Shown: positions 52,849-62,050, numbered from the stretch's first letter. The stretch is 63,295 bases of DNA from Bacillota bacterium (GCA_017431785.1 JAFRKJ010000011.1:1-63295), one strand, 5' to 3'. Notes: generated by a model from the letters alone, not told the origin. Made by a program: numbers and translations.

Positions 52849-55212
52849 TTACTCTGCAGCCTCATCCAGCTGCTCCATCGTCTCATTTCCAAGTGAATGC
52901 TTGACTCTGTCCTTTTCCTCAGCTGTCTTGGCGTCGTTCCACTTGTCCATCGTTCCTACAAGATATCCTGTAATACGTCTGATTCTCTCGAATCCTGTAT
53001 CGCCGTCATCTTCCGTTCTGCCGCAGCAAGGACATTCATTGTCGATGATTCCGGTGTATCCGCATACAGGGTCTCTGTCTACAGGATGGTTGATGCTGCC
53101 GTATCCTACGCCGCTCTCTTTCATGCATCTTACAACCTGTTCAAATGCATCCAGATTCTTGGTTGGATCTCCGTCCAGCTCAATATAGCTGATGTGTCCT
53201 GCATTTGTGAGTGCGTGATAAGGCGCTTCCAGTTTGATCTTTTCGAAGGCATTGATGTTGAAGTATACAGGGATGTGGAATGAGTTCGTGTAGTACTCTC
53301 TGTCTGTTACTCCTTCGATCACGCCGTATCTAGCTCTGTCGATTTTTACAAATCTTCCTGACAGACCCTCTGCCGGTGTTGCCAGCAGTGTGTAGTTGAA
53401 ACCTGTCTTCTTGGACTCTTCATCCAGTCTCTTTCTCATGAAACCGATGATTTCCAGTCCCAGGCTCTGTGCTTCCGGACTTTCGCCGTGATGTACTCCC
53501 ATCAGCGCTTTCAGTGTCTCAGCAAGGCCGATGAAGCCTACGCTCAGTGTTCCGTGCTTGAGGACTTCTCCTACTGTATCGTCTTCCTTCAGCTTATCGG
53601 AATCCATCCATACACCCTGTCCCATAAGGAACGGATAGTTTCTGACCTTCTTGCTTGCCTGGATCTTGTATCTCTCCATAAGCTGATCGATAGCCAGATT
53701 CAGTTTGCGGTTCAGTTCTTCAAAGAAGAAGTCGATATCACCGTGGGCCTTGATTGCGATTCTCGGCAGGTTGATTGATGTGAAACTGAGGTTTCCTCTT
53801 CCGCCTACAACCTGTCTGGAAGGATCGTGGACATTTCCGATGACCCTTGTTCTGCATCCCATATAAGCAATCTCTGTATTCGGATCTCCTTCTTTGTAGT
53901 ATGCGAGGTTGAACGGCGCATCGATGAATGCGAAGTTCGGGAAGAGTCTCTTAGCAGACACTTTCATCGCAAGTTTGAACAGGTCGTAGTTCGGATCTTC
54001 CGGATTGTAGTTGATGCCTTCCTTGACCTTGAAGATGCTGACAGGGAAGATCGCTGTTTCACCGTTGCCCAGCCCTGCTTCGATGGACAGAAGGATGTTC
54101 TTGATGACAAGTCTTCCCTCAGGAGTCGTATCCGTACCGAAGTTGATGGATGAGAACGGAACCTGCGCGCCTGCTCTGGAGTGCATTGTGTTGAGATTGT
54201 GCACGAACGCTTCCATTGCCTGATACGTCGCTCTGTCTACTTCCTCGTTGGCATATTTTGTGGCCTTTTTCTGAATCGTAGGAATGTACTTGGCATCGAT
54301 GAGCTTCTCAAGATACTGCTGCTCGATTTCCTTATATCCATTGTCGTCTGCGATAATCGGCCAGAGGTTGTACTCCTCCATGATTTCCTTGCCGATGGCC
54401 TTGACCTTCTCAACACCTTCCTCGATGTCAAAGAGCAGATTGAGCATCTTGCCGACGTTCGTCCAGTACAGCTTTCTGTATGTCTTGACAACGCCATGCG
54501 CCATACCGTAATCAAAGTCCGGGATACTCTGTCCGCCGTGCTGGTCGTTCTGGTTTGACTGGATCGCGATGCAGGCAAGCGCGGAATAGCTCTGGATATC
54601 ATTCGGCTCTCTCAGATGGCCGTGACCAGTTGAAAATCCGCCCTTGAAGAGCTTTTCGATGTCGATCTGGCAGCAAGTCGTTGTCAGAGTCAGGAAGTCC
54701 ATATCATGAATATGGATGTCACCTTCTCTATGGGCTTTTGCGTGCTCCGGCTTGAGTAAAATCCTCTCATAGAACTGCTTCGCACCCTCAGATCCATATT
54801 TGAGCATGGTGCCCATCGCAGTATCGCCGTCGATATTGGCGTTTTCACGCTTGGTGTCATTATCCTTGGCATCCTTAAATGTTAGATCCTCATAGGTCTT
54901 CATCAGTCTGGTGTTCATATCTCTTACTCTGGTACGTTCCGCTCTGTAGAGTATGAACTCCTTGGCAGTTCTGGCGTGACCGTTTTCGATGAGAACCTTC
55001 TCAACGGTATCCTGAATCTGCTCTACTGTAGGGATTTCATTGTGCTGAACCTCTGTAAGATAGAGCTCGACCTGTCTTGCCAGATAGTTTGATGTATCTC
55101 TATCCTGTCCGCCCAGGACTTCTGCTGCTTTATAGATAGCATCTGATATTTTTGATATGTCGAACTCCACGGTTCTACCGTCTCGTTTGATGATTTCTTT
55201 GATTTCACTCAT
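52849..55212 (-). CDS. nrdD: Anaerobic (class III) ribonucleoside-triphosphate reductase
   Basis: A 787-residue class III reductase that turns ribonucleoside triphosphates into deoxy forms. An ATP-cone allosteric domain (KEIIKRDGRTVEFDISKISDAIYKA) starts the chain. Conserved HIHDMDFL and the central NxxCC-like core follow, and the zinc site CGYTGIIDNECPCCG is near the end. The glycyl-radical loop RRITGYLVG places the radical at about Gly749. It is the first gene of nrdDG, with a promoter overlapping a repeated ATACACAAAA element, a candidate NrdR site. Confidence 0.96.
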   Translation of the reverse strand: MSEIKEIIKRDGRTVEFDISKISDAIYKAAEVLGGQDRDTSNYLARQVELYLTEVQHNEIPTVEQIQDTVEKVLIENGHARTAKEFILYRAERTRVRDMNTRLMKTYEDLTFKDAKDNDTKRENANIDGDTAMGTMLKYGSEGAKQFYERILLKPEHAKAHREGDIHIHDMDFLTLTTTCCQIDIEKLFKGGFSTGHGHLREPNDIQSYSALACIAIQSNQNDQHGGQSIPDFDYGMAHGVVKTYRKLYWTNVGKMLNLLFDIEEGVEKVKAIGKEIMEEYNLWPIIADDNGYKEIEQQYLEKLIDAKYIPTIQKKATKYANEEVDRATYQAMEAFVHNLNTMHSRAGAQVPFSSINFGTDTTPEGRLVIKNILLSIEAGLGNGETAIFPVSIFKVKEGINYNPEDPNYDLFKLAMKVSAKRLFPNFAFIDAPFNLAYYKEGDPNTEIAYMGCRTRVIGNVHDPSRQVVGGRGNLSFTSINLPRIAIKAHGDIDFFFEELNRKLNLAIDQLMERYKIQASKKVRNYPFLMGQGVWMDSDKLKEDDTVGEVLKHGTLSVGFIGLAETLKALMGVHHGESPEAQSLGLEIIGFMRKRLDEESKKTGFNYTLLATPAEGLSGRFVKIDRARYGVIEGVTDREYYTNSFHIPVYFNINAFEKIKLEAPYHALTNAGHISYIELDGDPTKNLDAFEQVVRCMKESGVGYGSINHPVDRDPVCGYTGIIDNECPCCGRTEDDGDTGFERIRRITGYLVGTMDKWNDAKTAEEKDRVKHSLGNETMEQLDEAAE

Positions 55213-55260
55213 TTTTTACTTCCTCACTATATCTTGTGGTCATTTTGACGTCTAGGAATG

Positions 55261-55288
55261 ATTATACACAAAATAGACTACCAGTCAA
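55261..55288 (-). promoter_or_regulatory. nrdDG promoter
   Basis: Minus-strand TTGACT (55283-55288) and TATAAT (55261-55266) with a 16-base spacer. Confidence 0.7.
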
Positions 55289-55315
55289 TAAGAAATTCAT
55301 CAAAAATACACAAAA
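55264..55315. promoter_or_regulatory. Possible NrdR-type paired elements
   Basis: The ten bases ATACACAAAA occur at 55264-55273 (over the -10) and again at 55306-55315, 42 bases apart (four helical turns). ACACAAAAT resembles one half of the NrdR box, but the other half is poor in both copies. Confidence 0.35.
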
Positions 55316-55336
55316 ACTCCGAAAAAACCGGAGTTT
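55307..55336 (-). terminator. Terminator of the GNAT gene
   Basis: Stem AAACTCCG (55314-55321) / CGGAGTTT (55329-55336), followed on the minus strand by a T-rich run that overlaps the nrdDG control region. Confidence 0.68.
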
Positions 55337-55408
55337 ACTGTATTAATGTTTATGTCAATGAAACGTGAGCCCTTTTATACCATAGGACTGGTATTTCTTT
55401 CCTGCTTC

Positions 55409-55957
55409 TCAGGCCTGTCCATATTTAGCGAAATATTCGTCCCTGAGTATGGACATCAGGTTCAGATCGTAATACATTCCATCCTTGCAGGTGGCGTTTC
55501 GTGCCACGCCCTCATCTACAAATCCCAGTTTCCGATACAGATCCGCCGCTCTCGTATTGCCTGTGTAGTAATCGAGCGTTACTCTCTGCAGGCCGCGCTC
55601 CTCAAACAGATACTTCATCAGGCCCAGGAGAGCCTCGCTTCCAATGCCGGATCCCCTTTTGTTTCCGCCTACATAGATCTTTGTGACATCAAGAGACCTG
55701 GAATGAGTATCGATTCTGGTTATGATGATCCTTCCCAAAGGGGCTCCATCCTCTTTTCGTGTGATTGTCAGATCCAGTATGCTCTTATCCCCCTTGAATT
55801 CGAATCCCTCTGTGACGACATCCTCATATGTCCTGTCCGCATCCAGCGAAAAGTACTTTGTCATATCCGGATCTACCTCCCACTGGGCGAATTGCTCATA
55901 ATCGCTGAAGCAGACATCCCGGATGATAAGATTGTCGGTTTCTATTCTTGTGTTCAT
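55409..55957 (-). CDS. GNAT-family N-acetyltransferase
   Basis: A 182-residue RimJ/RimL-type acetyltransferase: LIIRDVCFSDYEQFAQWEVDPDMTKYF at the start and the acetyl-CoA loop KRGSGIGSEALLGLMKYLFEERGLQRVTLDYYTGNTRAADLYRKLGFVDEG. The target is not predictable. It is a single gene with its own terminator, placed between nrdD and the divergent lipoprotein gene. Confidence 0.9.
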   Translation of the reverse strand: MNTRIETDNLIIRDVCFSDYEQFAQWEVDPDMTKYFSLDADRTYEDVVTEGFEFKGDKSILDLTITRKEDGAPLGRIIITRIDTHSRSLDVTKIYVGGNKRGSGIGSEALLGLMKYLFEERGLQRVTLDYYTGNTRAADLYRKLGFVDEGVARNATCKDGMYYDLNLMSILRDEYFAKYGQA

Positions 55958-56059
55958 TTTTATGCCCTGCCTTAATGTATTTTTAACACGAATGAAGTAG
56001 ATGTGATGTATAATGATATTATAATTACAGGTTCAGGCATTCACAAGGAGAAATCTACA

Positions 56060-57451
56060 ATGAAACGGCTACTTCTTTTTATCATATCTATTATTTTTGT
56101 TATCTCACTCTCCCTATCAGGATGCAGTGAAGTGGACCGGAGCGGTGAGCTCCGTGAATTCCTCAGTGCGAATGAAGATGCATTCAGTGAAGTGTTTACA
56201 GAGGAAAGCTGTGAATTCTCAGTATTTACCGATTACATGAACAAGTGGGCTGAGGCAAACAGCATTGATGTTGTTTTTGAAGGAGACCACTCCATGGTGC
56301 TGAAAAACAGCGCTACGAAAGGCTATGAAGACGAACCTGACTGCGTTTTCCTGTGCAGTTTCAATACAGAAAACCCTCATTCCAGCAAGGATTTGATCGC
56401 CACCGGGCAGACTGCCCTTCTCGGCCCTATTGAACATGGCGACATTACCCTTGCTATTACAGACTGTGCAGACGGTCAGTTCGTTGGAATTGATGAAATT
56501 CCTGAGAAATACATCAAATGTGATAATCTCATCAACCTCAACACCGGAAACAACAATATCATTTTGACTTCCGGCCCTGTTGCTGCGGTAAGCACGTTCC
56601 ACAATTCCAGCAAAGATACAGAATCCACTTATGCGCAGGCTTTTGAAATCAAGATGTCTATACCTGAATATACGGATCCTTTTGATTTCGTCAAAGGGAA
56701 CAGTTATCCGAATCCGATCAACACCATCGGCGGTTTCCTGGCTTCCGGCAAAAGCACCGGTAAACTCTTTGACATTGCTTCCTTTACAAGCAAAAGCAAC
56801 AAAGGCTACACGCCATACTATGCCAGCGCCGTCGTCGTTGTGGACTCCAACCACATAGAAAGCTTCCAATCGAGATTTGAGAAGTCCTATGAGAATATGG
56901 CCGAGAAATTCGAAAAACTGGAAGCTGAATTTGAATACACTATGGAAGAAACTGATATGCCGAAAAAGGTCCTCAGCGAGGACGTTGCAGGAAATCTCGT
57001 CAGCCTCATGTACACCCTCAACACTGGTGTATGCCAGCAGGATGAAGATTCCGGCCTCATCTATTCTGCTTCCTATATTGAATCTGTGAATGCCACCAAT
57101 GGCACTCTGGATCTGGTCGTAAACATCAGAGCGCGTGGGGAAAGCTATCTCGACAGTCTTTCAACGGAATATGAAACAACTGCAGGTCTTTGCAGCACTA
57201 CATATAAATGTAAAAAAACAGGCCGTCTCTGGAATTCCGATGCCAAAAGCCGCCTCGTAAGTTTCTTTACAAGTGCTGTTCCTCTCCAGGGACAGATCGA
57301 GAGTGCGACCAGTCTCAGACAGTATGAGAATGATATCATCGCCAAGGATATGCCGGAGCAGAACATGATCATCTATACCTTCGAAAAAGGCGACAGAAAG
57401 ACAGTTCTGGAGAACATCATTAACTTCCTGGACCCTTCCGTTCAGAAGTAA
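56060..57451 (+). CDS. Lipoprotein resembling PepD (M20) but without metal ligands
   Basis: A 463-residue lipoprotein: MKRLLLFIISIIFVISLSLSGC is a signal peptide with lipobox LSGC. AAGGAG sets this start; an ATG 19 codons upstream has no such site. The body follows the layout of aminoacyl-histidine dipeptidase PepD: WAEANSIDVVFEGDHSMVLKNSATKGYEDEPDCVFLCSF (compare the PepD N-terminal core), then CDNLINLNTGNNNIILTSGPVAA where PepD has NLINLDSEEEG and a GCAGG turn, and a late block SGLIYSASYIESVNATNGTLDLVVNIRARGES. The zinc-binding His, Asp and Glu residues of PepD are absent from these places. I infer a secreted pseudo-peptidase, perhaps a binding protein. It is a single gene ending at a strong terminator. 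Confidence 0.72.
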   Translation: MKRLLLFIISIIFVISLSLSGCSEVDRSGELREFLSANEDAFSEVFTEESCEFSVFTDYMNKWAEANSIDVVFEGDHSMVLKNSATKGYEDEPDCVFLCSFNTENPHSSKDLIATGQTALLGPIEHGDITLAITDCADGQFVGIDEIPEKYIKCDNLINLNTGNNNIILTSGPVAAVSTFHNSSKDTESTYAQAFEIKMSIPEYTDPFDFVKGNSYPNPINTIGGFLASGKSTGKLFDIASFTSKSNKGYTPYYASAVVVVDSNHIESFQSRFEKSYENMAEKFEKLEAEFEYTMEETDMPKKVLSEDVAGNLVSLMYTLNTGVCQQDEDSGLIYSASYIESVNATNGTLDLVVNIRARGESYLDSLSTEYETTAGLCSTTYKCKKTGRLWNSDAKSRLVSFFTSAVPLQGQIESATSLRQYENDIIAKDMPEQNMIIYTFEKGDRKTVLENIINFLDPSVQK

Positions 57452-57478
57452 GAAACAAGAAGCATATAACAGTAAAGA

Positions 57479-57511
57479 AAAAAAGCGGCTCATCATCTCG
57501 GCCGCTTTTTT
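57479..57511. terminator. Bidirectional terminator between the lipoprotein gene and murA
   Basis: Stem AAAAAGCGGC (57480-57489) / GCCGCTTTTT (57501-57510) with an eleven-base loop and A/T runs on both sides. Confidence 0.9.
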
Positions 57512-57542
57512 GATTTTGCTTTTTTAGTCCTTGATTCGCTGA

Positions 57543-58814
57543 TCAGTCTTCGATTCGTTCGATATCTGCTCCCAGTGCCTTGAGTTTATCAACGAAATGC
57601 TCATACCCTCTGTCGATGTGATAAATCTGGGATACTTCTGTCTTGCCTTCTGCCACGAGGCCAGTCAGGACAACCGCAGCCCCTGCTCTCAGGTCAGTGG
57701 CAATAACGGGAGCTCCCTGCAGGGATCTGCCGCCAGGTATGATAGCGCACTTTCCTTCTGTTCTGATATTGGCACCCATACGGTTGAACTCTGCTACGTG
57801 CATGAATCTGTTCTCAAATACAGTCTCCATGACCACGCTTGGGCCCTTTGCAACAGTCAGCAGTGCCATGAACGGTGACTGCATGTCTGTCGGGAATCCC
57901 GGATAAGGAAGTGTTTTGATATCTGTAGACACAATGGTGTTCTGGCTTCCGTCCACTATGACGCCTTCATCTGTCATCTCGATAAGGACACCACACTCTC
58001 TGAGCTTGGCGATGACTGCTTTCAGATGATCAGGGAGCATATTTTTAACGAGAATGCGTCCCTTTGTGATCGCTGCACTGACCATGAATGTTCCCGCTTC
58101 GATTCTGTCAGGGATGACATGATGGGAAACACCGTGGAGTTTCTCGACGCCTTCTATCTTGATTGTGTCAGTTCCTGCGCCCTTGATCTTTGCCCCCATT
58201 TTATTGAGATAGTTGGCCAGATCGACGATTTCAGGCTCCTGAGCGGCATTTTCCAGAACAGTAGTACCTTCTGCCAGAGATGCTGCCATAATGATGACTT
58301 CCGTCGCGCCTACACTTGGGAAATCAAGATAAATCGTGCTTCCTTTGAGCTTTCCTGCCTTTGCATCAACGATTCCCTTGGAGAGTGACTGTTCGTCGAT
58401 CTCCGCCCCAAGAGCCCTCAGGCCCTTCAGATGCAACTCAATCGGTCTTTCTCCTATCGCGCATCCGCCAGGCAGGTGGATCAGCGCTCTGCCGCTTCTG
58501 AGGAGCAGTGCTCCGAGCACCAGAATGGATGCTCTCATCATCTTGACCAGTTCGAACGGTGCTTCACACTTGATTTCACCTTCCGCTCTGACTTTTACTT
58601 CATTGTGATCGAGATCGCTCTCAACGGTAGCGCCAAGGCTTCTGAGCAGATCGCACATAACGTCTACATCCCTGAGGGCAGGCGCATCCTTGATAATGCA
58701 TCTTTCCTCCGTCAGAAGTGTTGCTGCCAGAATCGGCAGAACAGCATTCTTGGAACCACTGATTTTGACTTCGCCGTGAAGAGGCTCGCTTTTTCTTACT
58801 ACTAATTTAGCCAC
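57543..58814 (-). CDS. murA: UDP-N-acetylglucosamine 1-carboxyvinyltransferase
   Basis: A 423-residue MurA, the first committed enzyme of peptidoglycan synthesis, which adds enolpyruvate from PEP to UDP-GlcNAc. Lys22 in ISGSKNAVLPILAA and the reactive Cys118 in LPGGCAIGERPIELH are present, so fosfomycin sensitivity would be expected; TDMQSPFMALLTVAKG and EFNRMGANI match the C-terminal half. It is monocistronic, convergent with the lipoprotein gene and 70 bases after the AbrB-type gene. Confidence 0.96.
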   Translation of the reverse strand: MAKLVVRKSEPLHGEVKISGSKNAVLPILAATLLTEERCIIKDAPALRDVDVMCDLLRSLGATVESDLDHNEVKVRAEGEIKCEAPFELVKMMRASILVLGALLLRSGRALIHLPGGCAIGERPIELHLKGLRALGAEIDEQSLSKGIVDAKAGKLKGSTIYLDFPSVGATEVIIMAASLAEGTTVLENAAQEPEIVDLANYLNKMGAKIKGAGTDTIKIEGVEKLHGVSHHVIPDRIEAGTFMVSAAITKGRILVKNMLPDHLKAVIAKLRECGVLIEMTDEGVIVDGSQNTIVSTDIKTLPYPGFPTDMQSPFMALLTVAKGPSVVMETVFENRFMHVAEFNRMGANIRTEGKCAIIPGGRSLQGAPVIATDLRAGAAVVLTGLVAEGKTEVSQIYHIDRGYEHFVDKLKALGADIERIED

Positions 58815-58829
58815 GTCTTATCTCCTTAC

Positions 58830-58866
58830 GTAAAAAAAGGGCAAATGAATTGCACCTTTTCTTTTT
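58830..58866 (-). terminator. Probable terminator after the AbrB-type gene
   Basis: An imperfect stem of AAAAGG-type and CCTTTT-type arms around GCA/TGC, with T-runs on the minus strand, in the gap between the AbrB-type gene and murA. Confidence 0.45.
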
Positions 58867-58883
58867 TTCTCTATTGTTCTGCT

Positions 58884-59126
58884 CTATAACTCCTGAAGCT
58901 CCTTAATGCACTTCGCGCAGACGTTCTTACCGTGAATCTGTTTCACACCATCTGAGCTGCCGCAGAAAATGCATGCCGGCTGATATTTCTTCAGCATGAT
59001 TGATTCTCCGTCAACGTAGATTTCCAATGGATCTCTGATGTCGATGTTCAGTGTTCTTCTCAACTCGATAGGCAAAACGATTCTGCCGAGCTCATCTACT
59101 TTTCTTACTATTCCCGTTGCCTTCAT
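58884..59126 (-). CDS. AbrB/SpoVT-type transition regulator with zinc ribbon
   Basis: An 80-residue DNA-binding protein. Residues 1-47 (MKATGIVRKVDELGRIVLPIELRRTLNI) are the AbrB swapped-hairpin DNA-binding domain, close to AbrB/SpoVT. Residues 50-75 add a Cys4 motif: C52 and C55 (ACIFCGSS), C70 and C73 (NVCAKC), probably a small zinc ribbon. AbrB proteins repress stationary-phase and sporulation genes; the zinc part may sense or stabilise. It has a GAAAGGAG ribosome-binding site and lies downstream of a DUF948-like gene. Confidence 0.9.
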   Translation of the reverse strand: MKATGIVRKVDELGRIVLPIELRRTLNIDIRDPLEIYVDGESIMLKKYQPACIFCGSSDGVKQIHGKNVCAKCIKELQEL

Positions 59127-59152
59127 ATGAAAACTCCTTTCGGTATTATTTC

Positions 59153-59476
59153 CTATTTATTGTCCGACATCATGCCTTTGATGGACGCTGCAGACTTGAC
59201 GATGCTTGCAACAGCGGACATGGTGCCCTGATTGCCTTTGACTGCATCTGAAAGATCTGCAACGGTGCTGGAAACGTTTGTAATGATGCCGTCAACATCC
59301 TGACTGCGTGCTGAAGCAATTGCTGAAACAACCTCAACATCCTCAAGCACCTTGTTCGTGTGATCCAATGTTACCAGAAGTTTCCTGACCGCCAGGATTG
59401 CATAGATGATCAGAATGATAAGTGCGATGAGAACTAATGCTATAAGCAGTGTTTTCAGATCTAATGTTACACTCAT
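59153..59476 (-). CDS. DUF948-like membrane protein
   Basis: A 107-residue protein with one N-terminal membrane helix (LKTLLIALVLIALIILIIYAILAVRKLLVTL, residues about 7-36), then an amphipathic helical segment with coiled-coil pattern and Asp/Val/Ser-rich repeats. This resembles DUF948 general-stress membrane proteins of Firmicutes. The start is the ATG of MSVTLDLK, with GGGAGGCGGGG ahead; a start 18 codons upstream is less likely. No enzyme motif. It is followed by the AbrB-type gene. Confidence 0.78.
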   Translation of the reverse strand: MSVTLDLKTLLIALVLIALIILIIYAILAVRKLLVTLDHTNKVLEDVEVVSAIASARSQDVDGIITNVSSTVADLSDAVKGNQGTMSAVASIVKSAASIKGMMSDNK

Positions 59477-59526
59477 AATTTCCCCGCCTCCCGTATATGA
59501 TATTATTGCACAATTTGGAAATATTT

Positions 59527-60270
59527 TCAACGAGTTTTTTCGTAAATTTCCATGATTTCAGGACTGTAATTCCCGTCCTCACCATAGACATAAAGGTGCT
59601 CCCGGTAATCAAGTTCCCGTCCTCCGCCCTTGGTGCAGTGAACAAGCACGATGTTTGGTTTGGTGTCTCTGCGCGGTGAAATGAACTGGATATCCTTCGG
59701 TTCCAGGGCGTATTTCCTGCAGCTGCAGAAGATATCCACCAGTCTGGATGGTCTGTGAACCAGAACGAAATGGCCTCTTTCTTTCAACAGGAATCCTGCC
59801 GCTGCGGCAAACTCATCAATACCTGCCGTTGACTCCTGTCTGGACAGAAACTTGCTGTCTTCTGTATTGATGATACCTGCACCCCTGGCGACATAAGGTG
59901 GATTGGAAACGACGGCATCTGCACTGCCCCGCAGCTGAGGCATCTGTCCTGCCAGATCAGCCACATCGCATTCCAGAAACCGGATTCTGTCCTCCAGCCC
60001 ATTCAGCGTGCAGCTTCTCCGCGCCAGCTCGATTGCCTTTGCCTGAAGATCGATTCCCGTAAAACTGCATTCCGGCATCTTATGACTCATAATCAGAGGA
60101 ATCACGCCGTTTCCTGTGCCCAGATCCACGACGTGCTCCGCACCTGCACAAAAGCCGGATGCATAATCAGCAAGCAGCACAGCGTCAATTCCGAACCGGA
60201 ATCCTTCCTCACTCTGTACGAGTTTCAGTCCGCCGAACCCAATGTCTTCAATGGTTTCCCTATGCATCAT
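59527..60270 (-). CDS. trmN6: tRNA1(Val) (adenine-37 N6)-methyltransferase-like
   Basis: A 247-residue SAM methyltransferase of the TrmN6/YabB family. The SAM loop is VVDLGTGNGVIPLIM (47-61) and the catalytic N-P-P-Y is at 123-126 in AVVSNPPYVARG, typical for N6-adenine methylation. TrmN6 methylates A37 of tRNA1-Val. It follows ricT by nine bases, and in Firmicutes it commonly keeps company with ricT, holB and tmk, as here. Confidence 0.9.
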   Translation of the reverse strand: MMHRETIEDIGFGGLKLVQSEEGFRFGIDAVLLADYASGFCAGAEHVVDLGTGNGVIPLIMSHKMPECSFTGIDLQAKAIELARRSCTLNGLEDRIRFLECDVADLAGQMPQLRGSADAVVSNPPYVARGAGIINTEDSKFLSRQESTAGIDEFAAAAGFLLKERGHFVLVHRPSRLVDIFCSCRKYALEPKDIQFISPRRDTKPNIVLVHCTKGGGRELDYREHLYVYGEDGNYSPEIMEIYEKTR

Positions 60271-60279
60271 ACGTCAGTA

Positions 60280-61245
60280 TCAGTCCTTCAGCAGTTTTTC
60301 GATTTCCTTGATCTGCTCCGGATCAAGTCCGTTCAGACTGTCGTCTTTCTTATCTCTGACTTTCCCACCGCCTTTGCGGTTCTTTTTGCTGAATCTCCTG
60401 ATTTCCTCCTTGCCGTAGGTATAGAACTCGGTACTGAGCTTCTCCTCGTTGTCGTTTTCCTTTGAGGCTTCTTCGAGAACCAATCTGGTTTTGACCAGAT
60501 TTTCAAGAATGTTGACGTCTGTTACGACGCCTGTTCCATCAGGAGTTCTGACTCTCTCCCCTACGTTCGGCATGCCCTTCTTGAGTTCTGTATAAATCTC
60601 ATTTTCGTACTTCAGACAGCACATCAACCTGCCGCAAATACCGGAAATCTTTGTCGGGTTCAGGGAAAGATTCTGCACTTTGGCCATTTTGATAGATACA
60701 GGTTCAAAATCTCTGAGCCATGTACTGCAGCAGAGACCTCTTCCGCAGCTACCGACGCCGCCTATCATCTTAGCCTCATCTCTTACGCCGATCTGACGAA
60801 GTTCTATTCTCATACGGAATACAGATGCCAGATCTTTGACAAGTTCTCTGAAGTCCACTCTTCCATCTGCTGTAAAGTAGAATACGACCTTGCTGTTGTC
60901 AAATGTGTACTCTACATCGATGAGCTTCATCTCCAGTCCATGGGCATCTATTTTTTCCTGGCAAATCCTCAGCGCCTCATCCTTCTTCGCCAGATTCTCT
61001 TCATGTTTCTTGCGGTCTGCATCTGTCGCCTTCCTGATGATGCTTTTGAGCGGTGCTACAAGCTCCGATTCATCAACGCTTGTGCGCTCTTTGCATATCA
61101 TGCCGAACTCCAGGCCTCTTGCCGTCTCTACAATTACTTCATCCCCGAGTATAACTTCCTCTTCTCCGGGAGAAAAATAGTACATTTTACCTACTTCTTT
61201 AAATTTAACGCCTACAACGTCTGTCATTTCGTTCCTTTCTATCAC
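60280..61245 (-). CDS. ricT: PSP1-domain protein RicT (YaaT)
   Basis: A 321-residue PSP1-family protein. The Cys-rich centre GSCGRGLCCSTWLRDF and GICGRLMCCLKYE supplies Fe-S ligands. RicT works with RicA and RicF as a partner of RNase Y in mRNA processing and affects sporulation and competence in Bacillus. The C-terminus adds a Lys/Gly-rich linker and an acidic helix. It follows holB by four bases. RicA and RicF genes are not in the window. Confidence 0.93.
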   Translation of the reverse strand: MIERNEMTDVVGVKFKEVGKMYYFSPGEEEVILGDEVIVETARGLEFGMICKERTSVDESELVAPLKSIIRKATDADRKKHEENLAKKDEALRICQEKIDAHGLEMKLIDVEYTFDNSKVVFYFTADGRVDFRELVKDLASVFRMRIELRQIGVRDEAKMIGGVGSCGRGLCCSTWLRDFEPVSIKMAKVQNLSLNPTKISGICGRLMCCLKYENEIYTELKKGMPNVGERVRTPDGTGVVTDVNILENLVKTRLVLEEASKENDNEEKLSTEFYTYGKEEIRRFSKKNRKGGGKVRDKKDDSLNGLDPEQIKEIEKLLKD

Positions 61246-61249
61246 AATG

Positions 61250-62050
61250 TTATTCTGTCATTTCAAGCAGCAGCTCTTTCATAGCGTACTCTGCCGACAT
61301 CTTCTGTTTCAGCCTGATTCTGGCTTCTTCTATACTGTTTACATACCTGCAGATATCTTCAAATCTGTATCTGCGCGCATCGCTGCCATCGATTGCCATA
61401 TCCCGGTATACCCGTTCCATGGAATCCAGCAGCATCCATGCTTTTGTTCTGTCTCTCAGATAATCGCCCGCCTCATGGACAAGTTCATGAAAGCGGCATC
61501 CTGAAATGGACATTTCAATCATCTTTCCGGCTTTCTCATCCTCAAGGCTTTCTGTCTGGGCGTCGATCCTGAATTTCACGCATCTGGACAGAATCGTCGG
61601 CGCCAGATTTTCCATATTCTCTGAAAGCAGTATGATGAGCGCATCACCCGGAGGCTCTTCCAAAGTCTTCAGGAGACTGTTCTGTGCCTTTGCAGTAAGC
61701 GTATCACAATCGCTGATGACCATGACATTGCGGTCACCAACAGGTTTGACCTTGATTTTCTCCTGCAGCGCCAGGACCGAAGCATCCTTGATGGACAACC
61801 CGTCTTTTCTGAAGTAAGTGATGTCCTCATGATTTCCATGATCGATCTTGCTGCATATGCTGCATTGGCCGCAGTTCTCACCCAAACCCTTGGGACACAG
61901 AACACCTTTTATAAAGCCCCGCGCAAAAGCTTCCTTATCTATATCTGACGGGCCTTCGAAAATGTATGCGTGGGAGATCCTCTTCTCCCGCACAAGTCTC
62001 TCCAGTCTGTCTTTCAGTCTTAAGTTATCTCTTCCCGTATCAAGTATCAT
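61250..62050 (-). CDS. holB: DNA polymerase III delta-prime subunit
   Basis: A 266-residue clamp-loader subunit, shorter than the usual 310-330. YIFEGPSDIDKEAFARGF replaces the P-loop, as expected for a non-ATPase delta-prime; the zinc site is CPKGLGENCGQCSIC and the sensor helix is LTAKAQNSLLKTLEEPPGDALIIL. It lies between tmk and ricT. Together with HolA (22-23 kb) it forms part of the clamp loader. Confidence 0.9.
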   Translation of the reverse strand: MILDTGRDNLRLKDRLERLVREKRISHAYIFEGPSDIDKEAFARGFIKGVLCPKGLGENCGQCSICSKIDHGNHEDITYFRKDGLSIKDASVLALQEKIKVKPVGDRNVMVISDCDTLTAKAQNSLLKTLEEPPGDALIILLSENMENLAPTILSRCVKFRIDAQTESLEDEKAGKMIEMSISGCRFHELVHEAGDYLRDRTKAWMLLDSMERVYRDMAIDGSDARRYRFEDICRYVNSIEEARIRLKQKMSAEYAMKELLLEMTE

